A stretch of DNA of 64,000 nt from Melieria omissa (Eukaryota; Arthropoda; Insecta; Diptera; Ulidiidae): NCBI GenBank assembly GCA_963971225.1, contig OZ020267.1, forward strand, positions 124,802,568 to 124,866,567. The letters are read 5' to 3'. The notes under the pieces were generated by a model that did not search any database, was not told the origin of the DNA, and was given only the letters and a program-made list of their open reading frames with translations. Below, in pieces: positions 24,241 through 37,313 of this stretch. Each line of letters begins with the position of its first letter. Positions within the stretch are counted from its first letter, which is position 1. The position numbers and the translations under genes are program-made.

Positions 24241-24957
24241 GAAGAAATCCTGTGGTAAACTATTTCAGATGTTTCGTATTAATTTTAAAGAAATGTCTTT
24301 TTTACATATTCGGGGCCTATTAAACATTCGTCTCGGTGAAGGAGATTTGTATTCCGTAATATAATTTTTGGAATCACTTTCAATCTGTTGTACAAGAATT
24401 CATTTTTATTCTACTATATTTTACTAATTCACTTTAATATTTCAATAAACAGTGCCCAACAACTGTTCAGGTTAAATGGCATTTTGAAATCTGTTTTATT
24501 CTTCTGCTTTTTTATTTCAGAAATCTCATCAATAACATTAAATGAGATACTATATAACAAGTCTCTTAAAACCCTCTACAATTCGATGTTTTTGTTGCTC
24601 ACAATGAGTTTTTCAGCTATGCTCTACATTGCCAGAGTCCCAGGTCGTTGCAGTTCTAACAACGGATTCGGTTCTGTTGTTAGGATCTATTATGTTCAAA
24701 CTGGTTACCTAAAACTGTTAGAAGTCCGTTTGCTATATTAAAAAATATTTTAAAGATATGACTGTTCGAAATGCTTGGGAGTTAAAAAAATAATAATTTA
24801 ATTTTTATTTTTTATTTAATATGAAAATAAATAAATTTAAGACATTAAAGACGCTATTTTTTTCATAACAGAGAACAAGCAAACTCGGTTTTATATTTTT
24901 CTGTAACAATTAACAGAAAGTTTATGCAAATACGTTCATTATAACATTTTATTTATA

Positions 24958-25900
24958 CAGTCGAAACTACTTTATTACAAACTGCTTAGCTAAAAAATCC
25001 GTTCAACTAAAATAAAAGTACAGGTTCCATTTTTATAAAAATACAAATTTCCTGAAAATTATTTCGCTTAACTGGAATTTTTCATAACTGAAAAAGTCAG
25101 TTAAGTAAAAGAATATTTTGGGTCCAAAACATAAATTTACACTATTTCTACTTTGCTTAACCCATTGCTGCCAGGTACCAGTTCCGCCCATACGATTTTG
25201 ATCAAATTTCATACACGACCTGGAATTGACCCAAAATGATCAGAAATGGAATTTCAGCTTTCTCTCTCTGCACGTTGCTGAGATATTCATTGGGTATTTT
25301 GTATCCATTACACAGCAATGGTAGCTTTTTCCATACTTTTTAAAGTGATCAGCTAGACACGAGAAAAAAAGAAGTATTGTTTACAGGTGAGTTAGGAAGC
25401 AGATTTTTGTGAGGTTCTAGGACGACTACGTTTCATCACATTTCCACCTCCGGAAAATTTACAATTTTTAGAGTCTGGTAACTCTAGCTAGATGGCGGAA
25501 TTTTAGGGTAACCTCCACTAGACTAAGGTATTTCCATCTTTACCCCAACCATCCCTATTAATGATTTTCAGATATCTCTACCACGAACTTTTCTGTGATT
25601 TTTTTTTTAAAAGGGAGTTTTCATGGGTAAAATTTTACCCATAGGCAGCAATGGTTTAAGTGAACAAATTTATTTATTTATTTTATAAAAAAAAGTGGAT
25701 CAGCTGATTTCGTTAGTTAGATTTTGAAATTGCAACATTGGAAATTTTCAGAATTATATCCTTTCTTTTCACTCATCCGAGGTACGCTTAATTAAGGGAT
25801 TTAAGCTTTTGACTTAACCGTTTTTCACTTCATTGAAAACACCGGTTCACTGCAACTAAATTGGCGGAAAAATCGACTTACAGTTAAGGGGACTTGACTG
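24958..25900. mobile_element. TA-flanked pogo/mariner-type non-autonomous element, 943 bp, carrying a nested MITE
   Basis: Left end CAGTCGAAACTACTTTATTA after TA (24956-24957), right end TTAAGGGGACTTGACTG before TA (25901-25902). Terminal CAGTC(G/A)A inverted repeats with TA duplication fit the Tc1/mariner/pogo superfamily. Internal GCTTAACTGG...AGTCAGTTAAG repeats echo the terminus. No transposase remains. A 503-bp TTAA element interrupts it. Confidence 0.75.
25157..25659. mobile_element. 503-bp TTAA-flanked MITE
   Basis: Starts TTAACCCATTGCTGCC and ends GGCAGCAATGGTTTAA. The palindrome GGGTAAAATTTTACCC lies near the right end. Related terminal text GGCAGTAATGGGTTAA occurs near 31955. Inserted in the 24958-25900 element. 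Confidence 0.85.
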
Positions 25901-27690
25901 TAGTTCTAAGTGACTAAGTAACTTTTATCCAAGTCCTGACAAGGGTATATTTTTTGTTTCCACAAATTCAAATCGTGGCAATGGAATTCGTTGACTGTCT
26001 TTTCAAAGTCAGAAGTCCACATCAGTCTTCACGTTAAAGTCTGGGAATGATGATCCAGTACCGTAAATCGTTTTCTATTGCTATACCGTCATTTTAAGAT
26101 TTTTCAACTCCGTAGTGTTGTGTATTTTTTTTAAGAATTATTCATCTAATTATGCTTTCGCTTAATGATTTTACTAAATTAGCTTCAAGTAATAAATTTT
26201 CTTTTTGTTTCTGCAAAGAAAATCGTAACGAGCTTCTTGACCATTTAAATCGTTTGTTGTTTGTATCATTTTTTCTGTCGTTTTTAAATCTCAACTAATA
26301 TTATGGTTTCAAACTTGTATAAGCTGGTAGAGACTTGCAGCCATAGTCTACAGATCTCATCTTCAGCAAGATCCCTTTCCACCAAGTGATGGTTTAAGTT
26401 TCCTTGTCTTGTTTTCAAAACAGTCAGCCATGAGTAACCGCCTCGTTCTTCACTAAGAACTTTCTATGATTTACTGCTCAATGGATAGATTTGATTAGAT
26501 GTGGTTGGTCTATAACTAATTGTCTTAGTCCACCTTCATTTTAGCTAACCTCACCTTCGGCTCTTTTATCCCAATTTTGGGTTCCACAACGGAGAAAAAT
26601 AATTTTTTTTGTTCTTAACTCTTTAACATTAGAAGACCCAAGGAAGTAAAAATGTCTCAATTGAGGTCTTTTGTTACTTTATTTCATTGCTTTCTGAAAG
26701 AAAATCTTCTGTGGCAAAATTATATAAAAAATATAAAAATATTCTTAAAAATATTTTTATAATATATTTTTATAAAATATTCTTAAAAATATTTGTATTC
26801 CAAAAATGAAATATCTTTATATAAGTACATAAACACAAGCATATATATCATATGGACATTTTAGGGAGCTTGAATTAGTCGGCATTCTAATATTAACTCC
26901 TTCTATTGCGTCCGAATGTAGCGTGCAACCAAAATCAAAGTCACCACATTTCTGCATTCACATTGAATCTTCAGTTTTGACTTCAGTGCCGTTCGTTGTG
27001 TGCACCTAATAGCCGCTTGATTGTACAACACTAACAGCCTTTTTATTGGACTCTTGATATTAAATTAGATAATACGGCATGAAGTAAACTGCTTGGTTTT
27101 TCGAAACAAACCTTTCAACTCTCTTCATGAGTCCAAGCCACACTCAGCGCTTTCCGAAAGATATTTCAATGATTAATGCGTTTGGCCACAAGTCTAATAG
27201 TCGTCAATTTGAATCTCAAGGAAAACTAACACAATAAAAACAAACTTTCAATTTAAATATTGCTTAACAGCAACGCCAAACCCAGTGAAATTAAGACAAA
27301 AATTATATAATAAACAAAATAATAAAAAGCAGCTTTCTTATGTAATTGGCAAAAAAATATTTTAAGTGAAAAACTTTGACTATCAAAAACAAAATTAATG
27401 GTTGAAGAGAGCTTAGATTAAGTCTAATCGAAGAACTTTGCTGTGCTGTTCAAACATTTTCCTAAACTAAATTTGTGTCTTTTAGCATGGACAGTTTATT
27501 TCAATTTTTGAATTCTTTCCATAGTTTATTTACTCTTTCGTGGACCAACAATAGGATGATTGTAAATCAGTTTAATTATTTAATCATAAATACAAATACT
27601 TCTCCATATTTTCCACGCCTTTCTTGGAACTTTATCAGCCTCATAAAAAAATCCCAAAATCACAGTAATCTCAGAACCCGAATAATATTC
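25901..27690. other. AT-rich spacer, nothing recognised
   Basis: No frame with a domain, no tRNA and no clear inverted-repeat element were seen. An AT-rich patch of AAAATATT repeats lies near 26725-26800. Confidence 0.5.
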
Positions 27691-28690
27691 GCATCTCTAG
27701 CGTCGTTGTGCACCGCTTGTTGCACAAACATACGCGGCAAACAGTCAAAATGCCGCAGCATGCCGCATGTGGCATGCCACAACAGTGCAACACCAACAAC
27801 AACAACACTAGCCGCACATGTTGGCGTTGACTGTGTTGCATACACAAAAAACGCAAACAACCGATTCATGTTAGACGCGACTTTCTAGCGGATTTTTGAG
27901 ATTCTGCTCAAACTGTGGCATCAGATGCCGCGGTGCACGGTGTGCCGGAGGTGCGGCGCGGTGCGATGAGCTGAGCTGAGCTGAAGGCAAAGTAGCGCAC
28001 AAGGCGACCGCTTCGCTCTGAGTGGTTGAGGAGGCAGACGGCGGTGTTGGTAGGCGGAGGCGCAGTTGAAGGAGGAACATTGCATTACATACACAGCAAC
28101 AGCAACAACGAAAAACAATTTTTGACTGCCTTTTGTTGTTGTTGTGTTTATTTGAGGCCGTTGTTGTTGCTGTTGTTACCAGCATTATTTCAACTTTTAA
28201 TTATTTTGTTATGCGAGCAGAGTGCGCCGAGCTTTGATGCCGCTGCAGCCACTGCGCAGCGTATGCAGATTTTCAACTGGCGATTTTACGCGATTTTAGT
28301 TTTTCCAACATGCGCAGACCGAACCCAAAGCGACAGCGACAGCCAATGCGCGCACACCACCAACAACAACAACAAAAACAGTAACTGCAACAAAATGCGG
28401 CCGAGACATCAGGCGTGATTGCTTTATGACAAGTCAAAAAAAATAAAACATCGGCCGCAACACCAGCTCGGCCGCCGTACGTGTCCGCAGTTGCCGCTCC
28501 GCGCGTGTAATTGCTGCGAAGTGGCGAGTGCGCGGCCAGCAGTCAAAGTGTATCGCGATTAAGTTGGCATTTGTACAAGCGGCGCGGTTAGGTGTCAAAG
28601 TAGCGCACCGCTGTCGACGTGTCCGCCATTTGGCCGACACGTCGACAACGAGACACAGGATGCGGATGTGTGGCAAGTGTTGCGGCATTA
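27690..28690. promoter_or_regulatory. GC-rich island, candidate regulatory region
   Basis: A CpG- and CAA/GTT-rich stretch with GAGCTGAGCTGAGCTG near 27967 and CATGCGCAG near 28308. Open frames on both strands up to 130 codons are low-complexity. Confidence 0.35.
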
Positions 28691-29481
28691 CCTGTTAGTC
28701 CACAGCCAATTTGATTTAACTGCTGTTAAAAAATATGGCACAAAATTATTCCAACAAATCACAATGCAATTGAAATGAAATCAGCAACTGTCGATATCAG
28801 AAAAAGTGCAAAAACCTGTCTCATACATCAAATCAAACCATTGGTAAAATTTGTAGACAAGACAGCAATGAGGTTTATTAAAATGAATTAATGCCGCAGT
28901 CAGATTGCAGATATGACAACTACAAAAACAAAGATAAACATGAGTCACAATAATTGCGAGACAACGATCGGCAGCAGTGACAATAATAGCAGCGGCATTA
29001 CTTTAACCCTTAATGACTCTTTTTTGAGTTCACTGCAGGAATTTGTTTAATTTATCAAACAATCGACCAATGAGTTTTCGGCATAAAACTAGTTGTAATT
29101 GCAACCGATAAACGTCCATCGGTCACTAGACAAACACCCGCTCCTATTTTAAGTTCCTGTGCCATTGTGTGGGATCTTTTATGGGAAGTTTGGTGATGCA
29201 ACTGATGAAGGTGTAATATTTGAATGCTGTGGGAATAGCTGGAGCTGTCCAAAACTCTCCTCAGGCTGTTAAGAACACTTTCAGATAAAAGGAATCTATA
29301 CTATGGAAACACCACAGCCTTGGATACCCAAAAGGACTTAGTATGTTAAAGACAACTGGTATGTAGATCCTTCAAGTAGAAGTACGGGTTTGCTTCGGGC
29401 ACACCCTTCATTCCTAATCTAACCTAAGCAGTACTGTTAGCAGACGTAATTAGACTCATACACTAAATATCTGATTATCAA

Positions 29482-29770
29482 TTAACCCTAGAAGGGTTAA
29501 ACTTCGTCGATTCGACGAACACCACATACATTTCTTCAAATTTCTTCTTATTCTCCGATCTGATTTCTTTCTCTTCTCATGTGATCTCAGTTGGCGATGT
29601 GCTTTATTGTGCGAATTATTTACAAAAAAATGTCTAAGTATAATTCTATAATGAAGTTGGAGTTTATACGATTTCTAGTTCTTCCAAAAATCGGAGTTGA
29701 ATACGACTTTGTTGATTTGACGAAGATTACCAACAAGGTATTTAAAATATGATTATTCTTCTAGGGTTAA
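29482..29770. mobile_element. 289-bp TTAA-flanked MITE
   Basis: Starts TTAACCCTAGAAG and ends CTTCTAGGGTTAA, perfect 13-bp inverted repeats with TTAA edges. Subterminal TTCGTCGATTCGACGAA (left) and GATTTGACGAAGA (right) echo each other. No coding capacity. Confidence 0.88.
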
Positions 29771-32680
29771 CCTCCTTTCTTCTTTCTTTCAAGGTATAAC
29801 CGGATGGTTGCAGACGCACCGCAGGATGTGTCCATGTTGACGTCTTCACTGACGGTCCCAAGTCCGATGGGAGCACAGAGGTTGGTCTCAACTTAGATTG
29901 GGTATGGGATTCGATACCAAATGCTCGAGACAAAGCGTAAAATAAGAACTATTACATTGAATCCTTTGGTCTCCATTTAGAATCATTACTTATCCCTAAG
30001 ACATCCAAACCTTCGTTTTTTTCCTCGTTATTCACTTCGCTTGGGAACCGTCTAAACAACATTGTTCCTTGCTCATTTCATGGATAGAATTGTGATATTT
30101 TAACGCATCATATAAGCGAAAATCTGTCTCATATTTACAAAGATTAAAACCGTATTCTAACCTAACCCACTTCGCTTGGGAACATTGGGTCTCAACAAGA
30201 GCTTTGTATTGGTTACGTTGATCAATGGAAATTCTGCCAAGGTTGATTAGCTCATTGCTAGCAGGTTTAGGTGATGAGGCTGTAATCTATTGTCCCCAAT
30301 CGTCTCACCGCCGTATGGTAAGAGTTTTTTTCAGTAATTTTTATAAGCGCCCTCTTTGTATTAGTTGTTGATAGGTATAAGAAATTTTACCGTGTGGCAT
30401 CCAACTTAAATATAGAGGGATTTTATTTGTTCTCTCTAACGTCAGGTTTTTTTTAAATACTTTGAAATTTCAGAGTCATAAATATTTCAAAAATGTACCT
30501 AAAAAATTTAGCCTTATGTAGAACATCAACATGGGTATCAACTGAAACAAACATTTCTTTGGGCACGATTGCGAGTAGATTTTGAAAATATCCTCTTAAA
30601 ACTGAATCCTTAAATATCTTTGAAAATTTCCAATAGTGTTATTTGAAAAAAATGCGTCTTAAGGAGTAATATGTACGAACACTAACACATCCTTGAATTT
30701 CGTCTGTCTAACTTTATTAGTTGGTTCGAGTCATCGATGAGTACGGTTTGTACAGCTACTGAATTTGAGGATTTGCTGCGTGCTGCTCCTCTCAACTGCC
30801 TGGAGTGTTAAGGACAGCATCTCGGCACAAGGTAATTGATTTAACTGGGAATGTGGAAGGGATTGGACGAAGATAGGAAAATTTAAAAATTTTAATGAGT
30901 GCAGGCGCCAAGCTTTGCCACTAGAAAGACCGCAAGGTTTTCCATACCTACAAAGACTACATCTCATATTCGCTGATATCTCGAAAAGCATACATTAGAT
31001 TCGCCTACTGACGTAAAAAAAATAAAAATCACCAAAGCTAGAAAGAAAAAGAAAAGTAAATACATATATTTAAAAATGAAAGAATCGGTTCGCGGTGGAG
31101 CGGATAAAAGAAAACACGGTAGAAGTTCGAGTTTGGGTGGTGTCGTTTATTCGACGTATGAATTACAAGTAACAGAGAATACAAGAAGCATTAAACGATA
31201 CAAACGGCCGAAATCGGGGTGCAGCAAATAGGGGGAACATTAGTACAAAAGGAGAAGGAAAGATTGGGATTAGTGACGGGATGGACGGATCACTAAATAC
31301 AGCACCGTACATCTGAATAATGAGAAAAAATTATGACAATTGTCTTTTTAATCTTCGGAAATCGAACTAACGCTGTGCTACAGATTCAGCAAGTCTCTGT
31401 ACAGTTTTCAAAAACGAATTGACCTCATTTGGAAGTAAGTTGAGCTCATACGAGTTTGAGTGCGAGATTTTCAGGAGTTTCAAGAGTCATTTAGAAAAAC
31501 ATCCAGGCAACTGACAGCGCGCAGGATTTAACCATTAAACATAATGCATCAAGCTAGATCTTCGCTTTTTCTGGGTCCTCAGGGAATGAAACAGCACTCG
31601 AGATGGCAAGAATGACATCATCTTTTCTAAATTCATTTGGGACCTAAGCGGACTGATAAAGTTCATCACTGTATATAAGAAGGAATCTCAATCGGCTCAG
31701 AAGCGAAGGGAAAAATGGGTTTTTTTAATTTTAATTAATTTATATATTTATTTATTTTTCACTTTCTTCAAACCTTTAAATGTGAATTTGTTCCATTTTG
31801 AAAATCTTCTATTTTTCACTATGTACACCTCTCCATTATAATTTTATCTCAACTCATAAACCCAATAAATTTCAGTAATATGAAAATTCATTCCAGTTGC
31901 AACATCCAGTTTTCTGCGTAAACAGCATTGTTTGGGTTTTAAAACGCACATCCGGCAGTAATGGGTTAAATAATTTCTCGCTAACGACAACCATAACTCA
32001 AATTTTTGCTGGATAGCTGGTTACCGCTGAGTAAAAGTTACGAATATACTCAAAATTTATGCACAGGTGATACGAGTCCGAGCAACAATACTAAATGTCT
32101 GGCAACTATTGTAGCCAAATTGGCTGCCATAAGTGTAACAACAACACACATGCACGAATATAGATGGACAATAATAATATCAGTATTTCTGTGTATGTCT
32201 GATTGCAATAGATTTCCATAAATCAGAAACGAAAACATTGAAAGCGGATGCCAGAAAGTGAGTTGCTGACGATACACAACAATTGGTCTTCAAGCATGTT
32301 TGAAAGCTGTTTTAGAGGGGAAATAGGAAATAGGCTGTGGGTTGAAATATGCATTAAAATATGTTTAATTTTATTCCATAGCGAATTTTATTATTATTTT
32401 TTGTTTATTACAATATTCTTGCTGGGGACCTAACAGATCTATTGTGGCTACTTCATGGCTGTGTGCCAAGCGGGAGCGAGAGGATTTTTAATATGTCTCC
32501 ATAACCTCTGGAATTTTACTTACTTAGATTTGCACCTTTTATGAGGTAATCCCCAGGTGCTTCTTTCGACCATGCATGAGTACAGGGCATTGCAGTTTTC
32601 ATTTTCATTTTCCTTCAAGCAGAACCTGCAATATTCGTTTTCTAGAATTCATAGTTTACCTACGTGATAATTTAACTTGC
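29771..32680. other. Mostly unannotated DNA; possible TTAA MITE end near 31.96 kb
   Basis: GGCAGTAATGGGTTAA at about 31952-31967 looks like the right end of the 25.2 kb MITE family, but no left partner was found. The stretch 30731-30991 reads as an 86-codon minus-strand frame of unknown origin, and 31070-31330 is a moderately GC-rich unique patch. Neither is identified. Confidence 0.35.
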
Positions 32681-32689
32681 AATGCCGGG

Positions 32690-33330
32690 TCAGCTTAGGT
32701 TGGGCTGGCTGACCCACGGAGGGGTCTCACATAGACCAAGTATTGGTCCATAGTGGTACCAAGATTTTGGAGTTCCAGATCTATATGTAGTTTTTTAAGA
32801 ACGTTTTGGCAAATCTAAGCCGCTTTTTTGCTCCGCAATTCTTTCCAAGGAAGGGAACGACGCGGATCCAAGGCAGCTAACAAGTTATCTGTGGAGAGCA
32901 GGACTGTGGCATAGCAAGTGCTCCAGGATACCTTTGGCATTGTCTTCACTACATCCTATGCAGGCATCACTTGGTACCGGATGCCTATAATAATCCTCAG
33001 ATTATTTTTTGATAGGCTCAAACATTCCTCGAATCTGATCTAGACTCCATAATCGCCTTGGAATGTTATAATCTTGGTTGATGTCCCCAGTATTGATTTT
33101 TGCTGATTATGTCGTCGTTTCTAAATACTCGTACGTTCTGAGCCGACAAAAGGAAGGGCGCTTCAACCCTCCTTGCAAGTTTGTCGGCCTTTCCTTTTCC
33201 CTCAATACCAGCGTCACCCGGAACTAATTAAACCCATAACTGATAGGAGACAAAGCTCTTTTAGTTTCTGAAGGCATTCGAACATCAGTTCGAGGATACC
33301 TTTAGCAAATTTAAAAGTGGTCAAATAGTT
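32690..33330 (-). pseudogene. Non-LTR retrotransposon 3' end with RNase H region
   Basis: The minus strand reads LQKLKELCLLSVMGLI, then PGDAGIEGKGKADKLARR, the last conserved block of the RNase H domain (usually PGHxGIxGNExADELAR) of I/R1/Loa-type elements. A degraded region with scattered Cys and a 3' end with CTATGTGAGACCCC and CAGCCCAACCTAAG follow. Several stops. The His of the motif is Asp here. Confidence 0.75.
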
Positions 33331-33473
33331 GTTCAATCATAAAACAGACTACTTAGTTGTTATCGAATATGTTCGAAGTTTGAAAATGTCGGTTATAAAT
33401 ATTAGAAGGTGCTTTCCAAGGGACTTTCAAGGACTTTTTAACTAATAACAAATTTGGGAAAACCCGATTCATA

Positions 33474-33640
33474 TTATTCAACAAAAGTTCTTTTGGACTT
33501 AAAACAGCATTTTTCATGGTCTAAAAGCATGTCGATGGAATTTTTTAGATCATCGGCAAGGATGTCCGTAGAAACCTTTTGAATGGTTTCTATGTTCCCA
33601 AAACGCTTTCTTACTATACATCGACAAATGCATTCTGAAA
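33474..33640 (-). pseudogene. C-terminal fragment of a mariner-type transposase
   Basis: The minus-strand frame ends RKRFGNIETIQKVSTDIL...CCFKSKRTFVE then a stop. It resembles the RF(x)NIEEIK...CI(x)xxGxYFE tail of mariner transposases. The upstream frame is not convincing. It is separate from the N-terminal fragment at 2 kb, and no terminal repeats were seen. Confidence 0.5.
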
Positions 33641-34249
33641 AGGCAAAAGTAACACGGGGTCCAATCAGGCGAATAGGGGACTGGTTAGTAATTGCAATGC
33701 TATTTTTAGTCAAAAAAATCGGTAAAGATACAGACACAACAACTTCGCACCCAATGAATCAAAATCCATAAAATGTTGACTGGAAATCGAGAAAGAATGC
33801 ACTTTTTCAACGCACTAAGTCACATATAGATCTAGAGAAAGTTATCTATTTCACAAGTCCTGTTTACTTTGAAACGCTCTTTTTATAACAAATGTCTGAA
33901 AAATTATTCAAATAAATTGGTATTTGTATTCTTTAAACGGTACAACGTTTCCTTGTCGAACTCCAAAGAAATAAAGCTTACAATATCCGATAGATGGCAA
34001 TGCAATACTTTAAAAATTTCAAGAAGAGGGGTTCAAAGATGCAGAGCCTCATTTGGAACATGCAAACAAACAGACAGACTTTCACTTTTGTATGTTTTTT
34101 CTATAATTTTTTAACTATACCTACTTTCAATCAAAGCTTTTATTATTAAAAAATAATTTTATAATTTCTTACTTAATTAAAATAATTGATCAAGTTTTGA
34201 TCGAATGCTGGCCACCTCAAAAATAACCCACAAAAGGTTATTTGCCGCA

Positions 34250-35700
34250 AGTTGAGCGTGCAACAGGTATGTGCAACGATATATATAAATAATCGCCAAC
34301 ACGTTATGAACACTGTCGGCTGTGCGCATGCGCAACTCTCGCTTTCAACAAATGGTCAACAAACGCAAATAATAACAACAAAAACAAATTCACAAAAAGT
34401 TCATATTAATATGTGTGCGAAAAAAAAGTGAATAGGAAAATGCCGAAAATGTGAATGAAAACGGCGAAGAATTATGGCCAACGTTGAATTTTGAGTATTT
34501 TTGACTATTTTTGGCGGTGAATGCACCAAATCGCAGTGCAGTGATGCGACTTGGAAGGAGAAGGAGGGAGAGAATTTGTAGGCAGATTTACATATAAACT
34601 TAGGCACATGCGAATTTTATTGTATGTGTGTGTGTGGTTGTGTGTGTTTTTGACGGCATCGAACGCTTATATTCATAAGCGTTTTCGTTTAGGATTTGTT
34701 GTTGTTGTGTCTGTAGTAGGATTATGCGATGCCATGCGCAGCGCAAACAAGAATTATCGATTTCGTGCGAAAATGTCATTTGGTTGCGACAAAATTCGAG
34801 TGTTTAATGATGGCTTACAACACTTGAACGTTGTGCATCAGTATTGCGTGCTGACAAAAATATGTTATTAAAATTTGAAGAATTGTTTTTTAAGATGTGT
34901 TATAAAAATTAAAAAAAATATTTAAAACAGAAAACCAAAAAGCTGAGATACTTTTCTCTGTGTCGCCAAGATTTGTGGTAATTTTTTGTGCAGCAGCTTT
35001 CTAAGCAGTGAGCAGCGCTCAACAACGCTCGTTGCACTTTGAACTTTGTGCAACATTTCCAGCGAACATCAGCTGAACTGGCGGCAACCCAAATCAGCGC
35101 GTGCACACACACATATACACACAACCTGGCCCAGTGACAGCGGCAACCCAGTTTTTCGCGTGCGTGTTCATAAATTATCGCCACAACGTAATCTCAACCC
35201 CAGCCGTCGAGTCAGCGGCCAGCGGCGCGTGCAGTTGGCCACCGGTGTGACGGCGACTGCAACCTGCCACCGATGTCCAGACGCACTTATCGCATTGTTG
35301 CTGCTGCTGCTGCATGCAAATTGCAGCGCGCTATGTGTGCAGCACGTTTTCCGCTTGCGTGCTTCGGCATCTCGGTTTGTATGTGTGAGTGTGTGCGTGT
35401 GGAATTTTCTCCCGCATCGTTTATAATCATGAAAATTGAACAAATAACGACCACACATACAACAAACACTTGCTCACTCACCCACGGTAGGCAACTCTGG
35501 CCGCTGCCGGCACGCACAGCACGCAAAATGCGCGAAAGTGTTTTCCCTCTTATTCGCTCCGAATGCCAAGTAGCCGAAGAGGAAGCAATAAATTGCTGAG
35601 TGAAAATCTGTTGCATCATGGAAAGTTATTGTCGTTGTTGATGGTGTTGTTGTTGTTGTTTTTTTTATATCTGAATTGACAAGACACATGCGGTGATGCA
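34250..35700. promoter_or_regulatory. GC-rich island with NRF-1/EWG palindrome
   Basis: A perfect GCGCATGCGC lies at 34324-34333. CATGCGCAGCGC at about 34734, GT/CA microsatellites (34625-34650, 35105-35120, 35380-35400) and CAA/GTT tracts follow. Many overlapping frames on both strands argue against coding. Confidence 0.4.
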
Positions 35701-35787
35701 AAGCAATAAAAAATTGCGCATGTGTGCGCTGACCAGATAACTGTGAATTAAAATTGCTCTCAAAAGGACATTACAGCTCTTTTGAAC

Positions 35788-35830
35788 CAGGGACCGGAAA
35801 TAACAGTTATTTATGAAAAGGAAATGTCAT
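35788..35830 (+). repeat. hAT-like terminus CAGGGACCGGAAATAACAG
   Basis: Nearly the same sequence (CAGGGACCAATAATAACAG) occurs at 62622, so both look like left ends of one family. No right end or duplication was identified. Confidence 0.35.
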
Positions 35831-36668
35831 ACAAAGTACCAATACCGGCTAATTCACATTTCCTCACAAAAATCTAATAATTTCTTTTTAACACTCAATT
35901 ACGAATGCAACTATATTCAAAATGGAAAGGTTAATGGGATTTCGAAAATACATTTTGATGTTTGCTTCGTAGAAACCCAAAAGTTTATAAACTTACAACC
36001 CCGATTGTAGGGGAGGCGCCCTCTGGTGGTGAACTTTTGAACCTTAATTAATTTTGTATTTTTTGTACTCAAGAATGTTGGCGATCGCTGAATAAATCAT
36101 TTAAATCGTTTCAGTACTTTCCGAGTTACGATGTTTCCTTGCTTACTTAACTACTACATCTACAAGTGAGGAGCCAATTCCATTGAAAATGGCCAATTTT
36201 GTATGGCAGCCCCCTTCAGACTCGGTGATAGCGGGTAGGTATGTTCAGAAAAAACATTCGGAAGGGAAAAAAAATGGATGTCGGTCATACATTTGACACG
36301 GCCGGGGCAATCTGGGAGCAGTTGAAGCCTATGTTATAAAAACGACCATTTTGTATGGGAGGCCCATCAAGGATTGGAGATGAAGTATAAATATGTTTGA
36401 AAGAAATGTTCATTAAAGAAAACTAGTGGGGGTCATTCATAGATTTTAAGCCTCTAAGAGCAACTTCTGACCAGCTGTGGAGCAATTTGTTGAATTTTCC
36501 TGCTTTTTTGTGAACTTTGACCTCGACGAGACGCCATTTAGCCTCACCCTAGCCCCAACATTTTTTGGCTCATGCACTTTTTTACCAAAACGCATAAAAT
36601 GAGAGGTTGTGGAGCATCGAGAACCCATTATTAAGAATCTCCATACAACACTAAATCATGTCGATTGT

Positions 36669-37313
36669 CCATGATAACAATTACTGGTGACTTTTATTTA
36701 GAAAAAATTTAAGTCGCAATAAAAAAGTAATTTTCATTAATCACAGTACTGGCTTCATTAAATATCGAAATTTATATAAGTTCTTGATCGACTCAACAAG
36801 ACCTGACTTGACAATTCTGTTTTCTGGATGAATCATAACTTTTGCATGCATCAATGAAAATTAATTTTATATTGCAACTTAAAAAATAAAAGTCATTGAA
36901 TGATTTTTATTGATGACTTTTATAAATAAAAGTAACTTAACCCTTTTGGGACGGAGTTTAATTTTGAAAACCAAAATACTCTTGGTGGAAATGTTCCAAT
37001 GCTATCAAAATTGAAACTACAAAATTATGTTGCATACTCACAAATTCTTAAATTATCCTTCTATCCGGAGACAAATAATTCGAATAATTATTTTGCGTGG
37101 GTCATAAGTCATGAATAATTATTTTAAGGGGTCTTAAAAACTTGCTGGGACGTTTTATCCCAGTAGTCCCGAAAGGGTTAATGACTTTCATTGGTGACTT
37201 AAAAAACAAAAATCATTGAATGATTTTGTTGATGACTTTTATAGAAAAAGGCACTGACTGATTTTTATTCATGACTTTTTTAAATAAAAGTCACCAGTAA
37301 TTGTTTTCATAGC
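36669..37313. mobile_element. Foldback-type element with ~30-bp terminal and internal repeats, carrying a nested MITE
   Basis: Left arm ATGATAACAATTACTGGTGA then CTTTTATTT; right arm AAATAAAAGTCACCAGTAAT then TGTTTTCAT. The interior repeats ATGACTTTTAT / ATAAAAGTCAT and TCATTGAATGATTTT several times. No coding capacity. The target duplication was not resolved. A 245-bp TTAA element splits it. Confidence 0.65.
36937..37181. mobile_element. 245-bp TTAA-flanked MITE
   Basis: Starts TTAACCCTTTTGGGACGGAG and ends AGTCCCGAAAGGGTTAA. Sister of 6902-7098. The nearby flanking text (AAGTAAC / TGACTTTC) belongs to the foldback element it entered. Confidence 0.85.

Noticed and set aside
28989..29040. 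TTAACCCTTAATGACTC as another TTAA element end
   Set aside because: No inverted partner within the following kilobase, so it could be chance.
34551..34871. 106-codon plus-strand frame with hydrophobic start
   Set aside because: Overlaps a GT microsatellite that creates the hydrophobic run; no signal-peptide-like continuation or homology recognised.
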